Shown piece after piece: positions 41,578 to 50,856 of a DNA stretch of 64,000 nt (position 1 is the stretch's first letter; each line of letters opens with the position of its first letter). The notes beneath the pieces were generated by a model. That model did no database searches. It was not told where the DNA came from and saw only the letters and a program-made list of their open reading frames with translations. Source of the DNA: Blastocatellia bacterium (lineage in GTDB: Bacteria; Acidobacteriota; Blastocatellia; UBA7656; JADIYM01). The position numbers and the translations under genes were made by a program. The stretch covers positions 1 to 64,000 of the forward strand of contig JADIYM010000005.1 of NCBI GenBank assembly GCA_016705245.1, given 5' to 3'.

Positions 41578-44043
41578 ATGGCGGAGCCGTCCATCGTCCG
41601 GAGAACACCCTCGTTTCCGCGCATTCCGACCGTCGCGCGCGCTGGCGCGCTGCTCCTCCTGCTCGCTTCCGCGGCCTCGATAGGCGTCTATCTCTACCGC
41701 CATCAACCCCCGGCCGTCGCCCGCCCCGAAGACCCCGTTCTCGGTGGTGAAGTCACCGCCATCTTCGAGAATTATTCGCACCTCGAGACCAAGGGCGACG
41801 TCTCGAAATACCTCCTGACCGCCGCGCTCGCCCGCGCCTATGCCAACGGCGCCCACGAGCTCGAGAAAGTCGAGATCGCCTTTTTCGCCGCCGACGGCGC
41901 CGTCCGCGACCGCGTGAGCGCCGACAACGCCATCTACGACCAGAAAGTCGCGACGGTCGTCTTGCGCTCCAACGTCAAGGTGGCCACCGCCGACGGTCTC
42001 GAAGTCGACGCCGACGAGCTGCGCTTCAACCAGGAAACGAACATCCTCGAGATCGCCGGTCCGGTCGCCTACAGGCAACCTAACGTCGAAGGCACCTGCC
42101 GCGACGCGACCGTCGAGATGACCATCAACCGGCTGTCGATGCACCACGACGTCGACATGACCTTCAAATCGTCCGACGATGCGAAGCCCGGCGACGCCGC
42201 AGCCGCGAAGAAGCCCGCCGACCCCGCAGCGAAAGCCGCCCGCAAGGCCGCCCGCAAAGCGAAACGGGCCGCCGAGGGCAAGCCGGCCAAGGGCGGCAGG
42301 AAGAAGGGTGGAGGCGGCGGTGGAGGCGCGGCAGCGGCCGGCTCGATCGATTTCGCCTTGGGACCTCGCATTCCCGTTCACATTCGCTCGGGCTCGGCCG
42401 TCTTCGACAAGGCCTCGCAGACCGCGCGTTACGACGGCGGCGCGATCGCCACGCGCGAGAAAGACGAACTGCGCGGCGGGACGCTCGTCGCCTTTCTCGA
42501 TGAAGAGAATCGCTTCCGGAAGATCGAGGCCCGCGGCGATGCAATGCTGCGCGCCTCGGGACGCGCCGAGGTGACGGCGCCGTCGCTCGACTTCGAGTTC
42601 GAAGAGGGCAACCAGATCGAGAAGGCCCTGGCGACCGGCGGCTCGCGCCTCGTATCGCTCGGAGATCCGCCCACGCGGACCGTGACCGGGGAACGAACCG
42701 AGATCGATTTCGCGCCCGGAGTGGCCGGCTCCGAGATCCGTCAGGCACGCGTCAGCGGTCAGGCCGTCGTCCTCATCGACGCGCCGCCCGTCTCGGCCAC
42801 GGCTGCAAATCCGGCGACGCGCGAGCTCAAGGCCGATGACGTCACGCTCGACATGTACGACGGCGGACAGTTCGCGAAGTCAGTCGACGCAAAGGGCAAT
42901 GCCGTCCTGACGATCACGCCCGTCCGTGCCGAGGCCGGCGCCGACCGAAAGCGCATCTCGGCGCCCACGATGCGGATGGAGTTCTTCGACGCGAACAATG
43001 CGGCGCGCGAGTTTTCGGCGACCGGCGGCGCCAAAGTCGAGATCGAGCCGATGACGTCCGACGGCCGCTCGCTTCGGACGACGACGAGTGAAGCCGCACG
43101 CGCCGAGTTCATACGAGACTCGCAGGACATCAGCCGTCTCGACCACAACGGCAACTTCACGTACGTCGAGGGCGACCGCAACGCGACGTCGGACCGCGCC
43201 GCCTACACGCTTGCCGACGAGTTGATCGCGCTGCGCGGACCGTCGACGAACGGACGTCCGACGGTGTGGGACAGCAAGTCGCGCACGCAGGCCGACGAGA
43301 TCGACATCCGTACCAGGGCGCGGACGAGCGCGGCGCGCGGCGACGTCCGTACGACCTACTATTCGCCCGAGTCAGCCGGCAACGCGACGCCATTCGGAAA
43401 GACGAAGTCGCCCGTCTTCCTCACGGCCCAGCGCGCTGATGCGCGCGATGCCGACGGCGGCGTCGCCGTTTACACCGGCGCTGCACGGGCGTGGCAGGAC
43501 GACAACTACGTCAAGGCCGACACGATCACGCTCTTCAACACGGCGCGTAGGATGGAAGCGCAGGGCAACGTCGAGTCGGGCTTCACGCGCGCCGCGCGTC
43601 GCAGCGCTACGGGCGAAGGCGCCGAGTCGGTGCCGGTCTTCACGACGGCGTCGGCAATGACCTACTCAGACGTCGAGTCGCAGGTGCACTACCAGGGCTC
43701 GGTCGTGACGCGTCAGGCGCCCGGAGAGATCCGCTCGGACACGCAGGACGTCTGGCTCACGAAGAACGAGGCGACGTCGAACGTCGACCGGATGATCGCG
43801 ACAGGATCGGTCGTGATGACCGAGCCCGGACGCAACGGTCGCGGCGACAAACTCGTCTATACGGCAGCCGATCAAAAGGCCGTGCTCACGGGTGCGAACG
43901 CGCGCCTCGAAGACACCGAGCAGGGCACGACGACAGGACAGGAACTGACCTACTTCGTCGGCGGCGAGCGCGTGCGCGTGGCCGGCCGCAGTGGCGCGGG
44001 ACGCGTCAAATCGACGCACAAGGTCGGAAAGGGCGGAACCTAG
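41578..44043 (+). CDS. Large LptC/LptA-like LPS-export periplasmic protein
   Basis: An 821-residue protein with one N-terminal membrane helix (residues about 20-42). It then has an LptC-like part ('VTAIFENYSHLETKGDVSKYLLTAALARAYANGAHELEKVEIAFF', 'VSADNAIYDQKVATVVLRSNVKVAT'). A low-complexity Ala/Lys/Gly linker (about 200-255) is followed by repeated OstA/LptA-like strands ('RAEFIRDSQDISRLDHNGNFTYVEGDRNATSDRAAYTL', 'GRGDKLVYTAADQKAVLTGANARLED'). It is thus much longer than LptC or LptA and may combine both. It lies two bases upstream of lptB. Together they would move LPS to the outer membrane. Confidence 0.82.
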   Translation: MAEPSIVRRTPSFPRIPTVARAGALLLLLASAASIGVYLYRHQPPAVARPEDPVLGGEVTAIFENYSHLETKGDVSKYLLTAALARAYANGAHELEKVEIAFFAADGAVRDRVSADNAIYDQKVATVVLRSNVKVATADGLEVDADELRFNQETNILEIAGPVAYRQPNVEGTCRDATVEMTINRLSMHHDVDMTFKSSDDAKPGDAAAAKKPADPAAKAARKAARKAKRAAEGKPAKGGRKKGGGGGGGAAAAGSIDFALGPRIPVHIRSGSAVFDKASQTARYDGGAIATREKDELRGGTLVAFLDEENRFRKIEARGDAMLRASGRAEVTAPSLDFEFEEGNQIEKALATGGSRLVSLGDPPTRTVTGERTEIDFAPGVAGSEIRQARVSGQAVVLIDAPPVSATAANPATRELKADDVTLDMYDGGQFAKSVDAKGNAVLTITPVRAEAGADRKRISAPTMRMEFFDANNAAREFSATGGAKVEIEPMTSDGRSLRTTTSEAARAEFIRDSQDISRLDHNGNFTYVEGDRNATSDRAAYTLADELIALRGPSTNGRPTVWDSKSRTQADEIDIRTRARTSAARGDVRTTYYSPESAGNATPFGKTKSPVFLTAQRADARDADGGVAVYTGAARAWQDDNYVKADTITLFNTARRMEAQGNVESGFTRAARRSATGEGAESVPVFTTASAMTYSDVESQVHYQGSVVTRQAPGEIRSDTQDVWLTKNEATSNVDRMIATGSVVMTEPGRNGRGDKLVYTAADQKAVLTGANARLEDTEQGTTTGQELTYFVGGERVRVAGRSGAGRVKSTHKVGKGGT

Positions 44044-44045
44044 GC

Positions 44046-44864
44046 GTGCGGAAGCGAAATCACGACATCGCGGTCGAGGAGCCGGCGGTCGAGCCTGCGG
44101 TGGAGCCGGCACTCGAGCCGGTCGTGAAACACTCGCCCGGCGGCAGCCGCTTCGAAGCGGAGGAACTCAGAAAGTCGTACCGGGGACGGACGGTCGTCAA
44201 GGGTGTTTCGCTCGGACTCAGCCAGGGCGAAGTCGTCGGGCTGCTCGGTCCGAACGGTGCGGGCAAGACGACGATCTTCTACATGATGGTTGGCATCGAG
44301 CGGCCGGACAAGGGAACGGTCACGATGGACGGCGAAGAGATCTCGCGGCTGCCGATGTACCTGCGGGCGCGCAAGGGAATCAGCTACCTGCCGCAGGAGG
44401 CGTCGATCTTCCGCAAGCTGAGCGTCGAGCAGAACATCATGGCCATCCTCGAGACGCTGTCGATCGGCCGCCGCGAGCGCGCCGATCGGCTCGAGGCGCT
44501 CCTCGAAGAGTTCGACATCGAGCACGTCAGGCATACGAAGGGTTACGCACTTTCGGGCGGCGAACGACGCCGGACCGAGATCGCACGATGCCTTGTCCTC
44601 GAGCCCCGCTTCATCCTTCTCGACGAGCCGTTCGCCGGTATCGATCCGATCGCCGTCATCGATATCCAGCGCATCATCGGGCAGTTGCGCGATCGCAATA
44701 TCGGCGTCCTCATCACGGATCACAACGTGAGGGAGACGCTAGCCATCACTGACCGCGCGTATATAATCAACGACGGAAACATCTTCCGGGCTGGAACGCC
44801 CGCTGACCTGACCGAAGACGCCGACGTTCGCCGGATCTACCTCGGCGAGAATTTCAGAATGTAG
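44046..44864 (+). CDS. lptB: LPS export ABC transporter ATPase LptB
   Basis: A 272-residue ATPase started at a GTG just after the stop of the previous gene. Residues 1-34 are an added Glu/Pro/Val-rich repeat (EPAVEPAVEPALEP) absent in usual LptB. Then come Walker A 'GPNGAGKTT' at 68-76, the Q-loop 'YLPQEASIFRKLSVEQNI', signature 'LSGGERRR' at 169-176, Walker B 'ILLDEPFAGIDP' and the H-loop 'ITDHNVRETL'. 'PQEASIFRKL' and 'DHNVRETL' are diagnostic of LptB. No lptF/G genes are in the window; they must lie elsewhere. rpoN follows 6 bases later. Confidence 0.95.
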   Translation: MRKRNHDIAVEEPAVEPAVEPALEPVVKHSPGGSRFEAEELRKSYRGRTVVKGVSLGLSQGEVVGLLGPNGAGKTTIFYMMVGIERPDKGTVTMDGEEISRLPMYLRARKGISYLPQEASIFRKLSVEQNIMAILETLSIGRRERADRLEALLEEFDIEHVRHTKGYALSGGERRRTEIARCLVLEPRFILLDEPFAGIDPIAVIDIQRIIGQLRDRNIGVLITDHNVRETLAITDRAYIINDGNIFRAGTPADLTEDADVRRIYLGENFRM

Positions 44865-44870
44865 CCAGCA

Positions 44871-46394
44871 ATGTCCGTCAAACCACATCTCCAGACCAGT
44901 CTGTCGCAGCGTCTCGTCCTGACGCCGCAGATGCGTCAGCGCATCGAGATGCTACAGATGACGAAGCTCGAGTTGTCGGACATGATCCTCGCCGAGCTCG
45001 ACCAGAACATCATGCTCGAGTCGCTCGAGCCGAGCGACGGAGCCGAGGAAGTCGCCGAGATCGCCGCCGAGGGCGAGGCTGCTGCGCCCGAGGCTTCGAA
45101 TGCCGGCGAAGATGTTGCCGTGCCGGAATATTCGGCCGTCGAGGTCGCGGTCGAGGCGCCCGTCGGCGAGGGCGAGCCGGATCTCGGTGCCGACGTCGAG
45201 CAACGCGACGCGTTCGACGAGATCGACTACGGACAGACGTTCGAGGATTACCTCGACCCGGGCTACAAGACGCAGGAACGCGAAACTCGTGAGGAGTTCT
45301 CGTTCGAGAACTTCCTCTCGAGACCGCCGTCGCTTACCGACCAGCTCATGTGGCAGCTCGGCTTGTCGGACATCGAGGGCGAATATCGCGATGCTGCCGA
45401 GGCGATAATCGGGAACCTCGACGAAAACGGCTATCTCGCCGCGACCTATGAAGAGGTCGCCGAGATGGGCTCGTGGCCGCTCGAGGTCGTGGAGCTCGCG
45501 CATCGCGCGGTCATGCACCTCGACCCGATCGGTATCGGGTCGCGAGACGCACGCGAGTGCCTGCTCGTCCAGCTCGAGGCGATGGGCGAGGCGGATCATC
45601 TCGCCGCCCGGCTCGTCCGCGACCACTGGGACCACCTTCCGAAGCACAAGTTGCCGGAGCTCTCGCGGCAGATCGGCATTCCGGTCGACCAGCTCATTGC
45701 CGAGGTCGAAAAGATCCGCCTGCTCGATCCGTATCCGGGCCGCCGCTTCAGCGTCGACGAGTCGCAGTACATCGAGCCGGAAGTCTCGATCGAGAAGGTC
45801 GACGACGACTACGTCATCCGCTTCAACGACGACGGGCTGCCGATGCTGCGCATCAACCGCACCTACCGGCAGATGATGCTCGCGAAGGACACGTCGAAAG
45901 AGGCGAAGGACTTCATCAAGGACAAGTTCCGATCGGCAATCGACCTGCTCAAGAACATCGAGCACCGCCGACAGACGATCCTGCGCGTCTGCCAGTCGAT
46001 CGTCGAGCGGCAGCGCGATTTCCTCGACCTCGGCGTCGAGCACCTGCGCCCGATGATGCTCAAGGACATCGCCGAGGACATCGGCATGCACCTGTCGACG
46101 GTCTCACGCGTCGTGAACCGCAAATACGTGCACACGCCGCAGGGCGTCATCGAACTGCGCCGCTTTTTCACGGAAGGAATGAAGAGCGACGACGGCGAGG
46201 ACGTCTCGACGCGCGTGCTCAAGTTGAAGATCAAGAAGATGATCGAGGCCGAGGATCCTCGAAATCCGATCACCGACGACGAGGTCGCGCGACGCCTTGC
46301 AGCCGACGGCGTGAAACTCTCGCGGCGCACGGTGGCGAAGTACCGCGACCAGATGCGCATCGCCGGATCGCGCGAGCGCCGGGCCATCGTGTAA
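44871..46394 (+). CDS. rpoN: RNA polymerase sigma-54 factor
   Basis: A 507-residue sigma-54. The activator-interacting region is residues 1-50 ('LVLTPQMRQRIEMLQMTKLEL'). An acidic linker follows (residues 55-115). The core-binding domain is next ('PPSLTDQLMWQLGLSD', 'AAEAIIGNLDENGYL'), then the DNA-binding helix-turn-helix ('MLKDIAEDIGMHLSTVSRVVNRKYVHTPQGV') and the RpoN box 'RRTVAKYR' near residue 490. All parts are present and in order. The lptB-rpoN-hpf-rapZ order is the classical rpoN cluster. It reads promoters with -24/-12 elements with the help of enhancer-binding ATPases, none of which is in this window. Confidence 0.96.
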   Translation: MSVKPHLQTSLSQRLVLTPQMRQRIEMLQMTKLELSDMILAELDQNIMLESLEPSDGAEEVAEIAAEGEAAAPEASNAGEDVAVPEYSAVEVAVEAPVGEGEPDLGADVEQRDAFDEIDYGQTFEDYLDPGYKTQERETREEFSFENFLSRPPSLTDQLMWQLGLSDIEGEYRDAAEAIIGNLDENGYLAATYEEVAEMGSWPLEVVELAHRAVMHLDPIGIGSRDARECLLVQLEAMGEADHLAARLVRDHWDHLPKHKLPELSRQIGIPVDQLIAEVEKIRLLDPYPGRRFSVDESQYIEPEVSIEKVDDDYVIRFNDDGLPMLRINRTYRQMMLAKDTSKEAKDFIKDKFRSAIDLLKNIEHRRQTILRVCQSIVERQRDFLDLGVEHLRPMMLKDIAEDIGMHLSTVSRVVNRKYVHTPQGVIELRRFFTEGMKSDDGEDVSTRVLKLKIKKMIEAEDPRNPITDDEVARRLAADGVKLSRRTVAKYRDQMRIAGSRERRAIV

Positions 46395-46506
46395 CCCGGT
46401 TGCCACTCGACTTTTGTTCATGACCGCTGCACGGTTCCGCCCGTTGACCGAGTTCGAGTTTCGACTGCGGACCGCAAGCCGGACCGACTACCTCACGGAG
46501 AGATAA

Positions 46507-47040
46507 ATGAAATACGAGTTCACCGGCCGACATATCACGGTTACTCCAGCACTTCGGAAACACACACGCGAGCACCTCGACAAGCTCGACAGGATTCTCG
46601 ATTCGGCGCCGATGTCGGCGCACGTCATACTCGACGTCGAAAAGCACCGGCAGAACGCCGAGATCGTGCTGACGTGGCGCGATCACACTTTCAAGAGCAA
46701 CAGCTCGACGAAGGACATGTACGACTCGATCACGAAGGCCTCGGAGAAGGTCGAGAAGCAGCTCTTCAAGCTCAAGGACCGATTCTCGACGCGCAAGCGG
46801 ACAGCCGTTTCGGCGCGCGTCTCGGCCGCGGCCGCCGAGCCAAAGTCGGCGCCGACGCAGGACGGGCCGCGGATCGTCCGTTCGCGCAGCTATCGGGTCA
46901 AACCGATGACTCCCGAAGAAGCCGTCGTGCAGATCGAGGGCGGCAAGGAACAGTTCGTCGTCTTTCGTGACGCTGAAACGAACCGGACGGGCGTGCTCTA
47001 TCGCCGGTCGGATGGGAATTACGGACTGATAGAGCCGTAG
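46507..47040 (+). CDS. hpf: Ribosome hibernation promoting factor, long form
   Basis: A 177-residue protein with ribosome site 'cggagag' before its ATG at 46507. Residues 1-95 are the S30AE domain ('GRHITVTPALRKHTREHLDKLDRIL', 'KDMYDSITKASEKVEKQLFKLKDR'), which sits in the decoding site of idle ribosomes. A linker and the C-terminal dimerisation domain ('RSYRVKPMTPEEAVVQIEGGKEQFVVFRDAETNRTGVLYRR') make it the long type that pairs ribosomes into 100S dimers. It lies 112 bases after rpoN. Confidence 0.94.
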   Translation: MKYEFTGRHITVTPALRKHTREHLDKLDRILDSAPMSAHVILDVEKHRQNAEIVLTWRDHTFKSNSSTKDMYDSITKASEKVEKQLFKLKDRFSTRKRTAVSARVSAAAAEPKSAPTQDGPRIVRSRSYRVKPMTPEEAVVQIEGGKEQFVVFRDAETNRTGVLYRRSDGNYGLIEP

Positions 47041-47048
47041 GCTTTTCC

Positions 47049-47906
47049 ATGCCCTTTTCCGTCGTTATCGTGACTGGCCTTTCCGGCTCCGGCATGTCGT
47101 CGGCCGGAAAGGCGTTCGAGGATCTCGGGTATTTTTCGGTCGACAATCTGCCGCCGCAGCTCATCCCGACGTTCGTCGAGCTGCTGATGAACTCGGAGCG
47201 AGGCGTCGTGCGCGCGGCGCTCGTCGTCGACATCCGAAGCGGAGAATTTCTCGACAAGTTTCCCGAGATGTACGCGGACCTGAAGAGGCGCGGGATCACG
47301 CTGCGCGTGGTTTTCCTCGAGGCCGACGACGCGACGCTGCAGCGGCGGTATTCCGAGACCCGGCGACCCCATCCGATGGGGCTGGAAGGAGTCTACGGCT
47401 CACTGCAGCGCGAACGGGAGCAGCTGGCGCCGATCCGCGAACTGGCGGATCAGATAATCGATACGACGGATCTCACGATTCACGAACTGCGTCAGGCGAT
47501 CCGTGATCAGTTCAAGCCCCCCGAAGCCGGAACGCCGATGTCAGTGACTCTCGAAAGCTTCGGATTCAAGCGCGGGACGCCTCGCGACCTCGATCTGCTG
47601 TTCGACGTCCGGTTTCTGCCGAACCCGCATTTCGTTCCGGAGCTCCGATCGCTGACTGGCCGCGACGGCCCGATCGTCGAATACCTGCGATCCCACGAGG
47701 AAGTCGGCGAGACGCTGGATCGCCTCTTCGACCTGCTCCTTTTCCTGTTGCCCAGGTACCAGCGCGAGGGAAAGAGCTATGTGACGATCGGCATCGGTTG
47801 CACGGGCGGGCGGCATCGCTCGGTGTACTTCGCCGAACAGCTCGCCGGACGCCTCTCCGCCGAAGGCTATGCCGTCCGCGCCTCGCACCGCGACGTGGAG
47901 AGATAA
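47049..47906 (+). CDS. rapZ: RapZ/YvcJ family nucleotide-binding protein with changed Walker A
   Basis: A 285-residue protein eight bases after hpf. The family marks are all there: 'VVIVTGLSGSGMSSAGKAFEDLGYFSVDNLPP', 'RRPHPMG', 'DTTDLTIHELRQAI', 'SFGFKRGTPRDLDLLFDVRFLPNPHFVPELR' and 'IGIGCTGGRHRSVYFAEQLA'. The Walker A motif, normally GLSGSGKS, here reads GLSGSGMS, so the usual lysine (position 16) is methionine. That should weaken nucleotide binding. In other bacteria RapZ controls amino-sugar synthesis through a small RNA; its role here is unknown. It ends at a family A repeat. Confidence 0.9.
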   Translation: MPFSVVIVTGLSGSGMSSAGKAFEDLGYFSVDNLPPQLIPTFVELLMNSERGVVRAALVVDIRSGEFLDKFPEMYADLKRRGITLRVVFLEADDATLQRRYSETRRPHPMGLEGVYGSLQREREQLAPIRELADQIIDTTDLTIHELRQAIRDQFKPPEAGTPMSVTLESFGFKRGTPRDLDLLFDVRFLPNPHFVPELRSLTGRDGPIVEYLRSHEEVGETLDRLFDLLLFLLPRYQREGKSYVTIGIGCTGGRHRSVYFAEQLAGRLSAEGYAVRASHRDVER

Positions 47907-48004
47907 GAGTAGACAGGAATACAGGATTATCAGGATTAACAGGATTTCTCTTTTCAGAAAGCATAGAGAAATCCTGTTAATCCTGTAATCCTGTCTACTC
48001 TTCC
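47904..48004. repeat. Family A repeat, well-preserved copy
   Basis: Inverted ends 'taagagtagacagga' and 'tcctgtctactctt' with nearly complementary middles. It lies between the convergent rapZ and mlaD-like genes. Confidence 0.85.
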
Positions 48005-49117
48005 TCAGAACAACGCGACCTTTACGGAGAGGTACTTCTTCGGGTTCTGCCGGAAGTCGTAGAGCAGCTTCACCGACTCGGACGACAGCGCATTCAGGTT
48101 GTTATAGAGCTGGTCATCGTGCAGCAGCTTTCCGGCCGTGCCTTCGCCGCGGTCGAGTCGCTCCGAGATGGACTTCAGGCTCGCGACCGCCGAAGTGAAG
48201 TCATTGTGCAGCGAGTCATCGTAGATCAGCTTTCCGACCGTTCCCTTGCCGCTCTCTATCTGCGCCGTCACCTTGTCGAGCCGCTCCGACACCGTGTCGA
48301 GCCTCGCCGCGGCCTTGTTGATCCGGTCATAGATCTCCTGATCGTGCACGAGCTTTCCGACCGTTCCCTCGCCCTTCTCAACCTTCGCGAGCGTCGTCTG
48401 GATCGACGCGATCGAGGCCTCGAGGTCGTTGTAGAGCTTGGGGTCGTTGATCAACCGTCCGGCCGTGCCGTCTCCGTCGCGGATCTTCGAAACCAGTGTC
48501 TGGGCTTCGAGCATCACCTTGTTGAGGTTCACGTAGAAGGCGTCGTCGTGAATGAATTTGCCGATGGAGCCTTCGCCCTTGTCGATCGTTTCCGTGATCT
48601 GGTTCAGTTTGTCCGAGAGCGTCTTGAAGCCCTTGAGCAGGTCGTCCGAGCTTTCGACGACCTGGCCGATCGTCGTTTCCTGCAGGCCCTTGATCGTGTC
48701 ACCGTTTCTGACCGGGTCGCCCTGCAGCGTACCCGGCGAGATGTTCACGTATTGCCCGCCCAGCAGTCCCAGCTGCCGCAGGACGGCGCGGGAATCCGTC
48801 CGGATGCGTCCGAGTGCCTCCTCGCCGTCGATCGACATCTCGACGCGGACCGAACTGGTCGCGTTCATGTCGGCCGGCATTTCGGTCGAAAAGGTCACCT
48901 TCTTGACGATCCCGGCCTTGACGCCCGCGATGCGGACCTCGTCGCCGTTCTTCAGGCCCTCGGCGCCCGGCAGGTCCGTGTAGACCTTCGCGCGCGTCGA
49001 GAAGATCGAGAGGTCGCCGCTCACGGCGAGAATGAGCATGATGAGCACGCCGATTCCCGCGATGACAACGACTCCGACCCGAAGGTCCGTCCACTTGAGA
49101 CTGGTGGTCTTGGGCAT
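48005..49117 (-). CDS. mlaD: MlaD/MCE family lipid-transport protein with repeats
   Basis: A 370-residue inner-membrane-anchored protein: one helix at about 13-33 ('VGVVVIAGIGVLIMLILAV') then an MCE domain (residues about 38-115, 'VYTDLPGAEGLKNGDEVRIAGVKAGIVKKVTF' and 'LGLLGGQYVNISPG'). The C-terminal part has five near-repeats of the pattern GEGT.GKL.(H/Y)D...YN(D)LN, each about 33-36 residues apart and separated by helical stretches ('RLDTVSERLDKVTAQIE'). It would form a hexameric ring or tube guiding phospholipids in the periplasm. It is the last of three genes with the ATPase and permease upstream. Confidence 0.9.
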   Translation of the reverse strand: MPKTTSLKWTDLRVGVVVIAGIGVLIMLILAVSGDLSIFSTRAKVYTDLPGAEGLKNGDEVRIAGVKAGIVKKVTFSTEMPADMNATSSVRVEMSIDGEEALGRIRTDSRAVLRQLGLLGGQYVNISPGTLQGDPVRNGDTIKGLQETTIGQVVESSDDLLKGFKTLSDKLNQITETIDKGEGSIGKFIHDDAFYVNLNKVMLEAQTLVSKIRDGDGTAGRLINDPKLYNDLEASIASIQTTLAKVEKGEGTVGKLVHDQEIYDRINKAAARLDTVSERLDKVTAQIESGKGTVGKLIYDDSLHNDFTSAVASLKSISERLDRGEGTAGKLLHDDQLYNNLNALSSESVKLLYDFRQNPKKYLSVKVALF

Positions 49118-49134
49118 GTGCGTCGCTCCCGGCG

Positions 49135-49974
49135 CTACGACAAAAAGGCCTTGATGTAAGGGTCGGTCGAGGCCCAGAGCTCCTCGTCCGTTCCGCCGAA
49201 GATGATCTTTCCGCGGCGCAGCATGATAAACCGCGTGTTCACGAGGCAGAAGTCGTCCCGCTCGTGGACGATCTGAATGTCGCCCGTCTCGCCGATGGTC
49301 ACGAATTCCGAAGCCATCTGCCGGGCGTCGTCGATGCGATGGGTGACGAAGATCGACGACACGCCCTCGAGGTCGCGCAGCTTCATCGCGAGCTCGCAGA
49401 TCGTCCGCGCCGTCGGCGGATCGAGCCCCGCAGTCGGTTCGTCGTAGAGGATGATCTTCGGCGATCCGATGAGCGCGCGGGCAATGCCGACGCGACGCCG
49501 CATGCCGCCCGACAGCTCGTTCGGCATCTTGTCGATCGCGTCTTCGAGGTTCACGAACCGGAGCGTCCGCCGAACGGCGTCCTCGATATCCTCTAGCGTT
49601 GCGTCCTGCTCGGAGAGCCGGAATCCGACGTTCTCGAAAACCGACAGCGAATCGAAGAGTGCACCGTCCTGGAAGATCATCCCGATCTTTTGACGGATCT
49701 CCAGCAGCGCGCGTTCCTTCATGGCCGAGATGTCCACGCCGTCGACGAAGACATGGCCGGCATCGGGGCGCAGCAGTCCAAGGGCGAGCTTGAGAATCGT
49801 CGACTTGCCGGTTCCCGACCCCCCGAGCACGATCTTCGTTTCCCCTGGCTGCACCGAGAAGCTGATGCCATCGAGGATCACCCGATCGTCGAACGCGAGG
49901 TGCACGTCGCGAAACTCGATCGCCGGCGCCTTGCGGGGCCGTTCGGCGTGGGTGATGACGGGTGCGTCGCTCAT
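49135..49974 (-). CDS. mlaF: MlaF-type lipid ABC transporter ATPase
   Basis: A 279-residue ATPase: Walker A 'GGSGTGKS' at 51-58, Q-loop 'IGMIFQDGALFDSLSVFENVGF', signature 'LSGGMRRRVGIARAL', Walker B 'IILYDEPTAGLDP', and 'FVTHRIDDARQMASEF' (H-loop). 'FQ.GALFDSL.V.ENV.F' and 'LSGGM.RRV' are typical of MlaF. It drives the MCE/permease complex that keeps outer-membrane lipid asymmetry. It is 24 bases after the permease gene. A C-terminal 'FGGTDEELWASTDPYIKAFL' matches the family end that contacts MlaE-type partners. Confidence 0.94.
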   Translation of the reverse strand: MSDAPVITHAERPRKAPAIEFRDVHLAFDDRVILDGISFSVQPGETKIVLGGSGTGKSTILKLALGLLRPDAGHVFVDGVDISAMKERALLEIRQKIGMIFQDGALFDSLSVFENVGFRLSEQDATLEDIEDAVRRTLRFVNLEDAIDKMPNELSGGMRRRVGIARALIGSPKIILYDEPTAGLDPPTARTICELAMKLRDLEGVSSIFVTHRIDDARQMASEFVTIGETGDIQIVHERDDFCLVNTRFIMLRRGKIIFGGTDEELWASTDPYIKAFLS

Positions 49975-49998
49975 TACGTCGAGAAGCCTCCGCGGGGC

Positions 49999-50772
49999 CT
50001 ACCGAAGGAAGCCCATGTCGCCGAGGGCGAGCAGCAGCTTCGAGAGGAAGAAGTCAGTCGCGATGATGAGGATCGACGCAAGGACGACCGACTGCGTCGT
50101 CGATCGGCCGACGCCGACCGTGCCGCCCCGCGTGCGCAGTCCGGCGCGGCACGAAACGACGGCGATGATGAACCCGTAGACGAACGGCTTGAGCACGCCG
50201 CCGAAGATGTCGTTGTAGTTCAGCGCCGACTTCGCCGTGTTGATGTAGGTCTGACTCGTGACGCCGAGGATGTTGGTCGCGACGATCCAGCCGCCGAAGG
50301 CGCCGCACAAGTCCGCGAGCAGCGTCAGCGCCGGCGCCATGATGAGGAGCGCGACTAGTCGCGGCCAGACGAGCTTCTTGAGAGGCGACGTGCCGAGGGC
50401 GCGCAGGGCATCGATCTGTTCGGTAACTACCATGGACCCGAGCTCGGCGGCGATGCCCGAGCCGACGCGGCCGGCGAGCATGATGCAGGCGAGAACCGGA
50501 CCAAGCGCGCGCACCATTGTCGTCATGACGAGCTGGCCGGTGAAGTCGAGGGCGCCGTAGGTCCGGAGGACGGAACCGGTCTGGATTGCCAGGATGCCGC
50601 CGGTGAACAGGCCGGTCAGCAGGACGATCGAGAGACTGCCGACACCGATGACATCCATCTGGTGGATGATATCGCGAACGTAGTAGGGCCGGCGGACCGC
50701 CTCGCGGAGGGTCCTGCCGGCAAGCAGCGTCGTTTCCTGAATTTCGGAGACCGCGAGAGTGACGGCGTTCAT
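49999..50772 (-). CDS. mlaE: MlaE-type lipid ABC transporter permease
   Basis: A 257-residue membrane protein of the MlaE permease family, first gene of the mla set. Family marks are 'VRDIIHQMDVIGVGSLSIVLLTGLFTGGILAIQTGSVLRTYGA', 'GRVGSGIAAELGSMVVTEQIDALRALG' and 'GFIIAVVSCRAGLRTRGGTVGVGRSTTQSVV'. Five hydrophobic segments can be traced. With MlaF and the MCE protein it would move phospholipids between the membranes. No mlaB or mlaC gene follows. A family B repeat lies upstream. Confidence 0.93.
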   Translation of the reverse strand: MNAVTLAVSEIQETTLLAGRTLREAVRRPYYVRDIIHQMDVIGVGSLSIVLLTGLFTGGILAIQTGSVLRTYGALDFTGQLVMTTMVRALGPVLACIMLAGRVGSGIAAELGSMVVTEQIDALRALGTSPLKKLVWPRLVALLIMAPALTLLADLCGAFGGWIVATNILGVTSQTYINTAKSALNYNDIFGGVLKPFVYGFIIAVVSCRAGLRTRGGTVGVGRSTTQSVVLASILIIATDFFLSKLLLALGDMGFLR

Positions 50773-50856
50773 CGGCTATCGGTGCGCCCGGGAAGTTCGA
50801 CGCATGATGAGAGTTTTGACAGGATGGGTCAAGGAAAGGCCATTGGAGCAGTTAAA

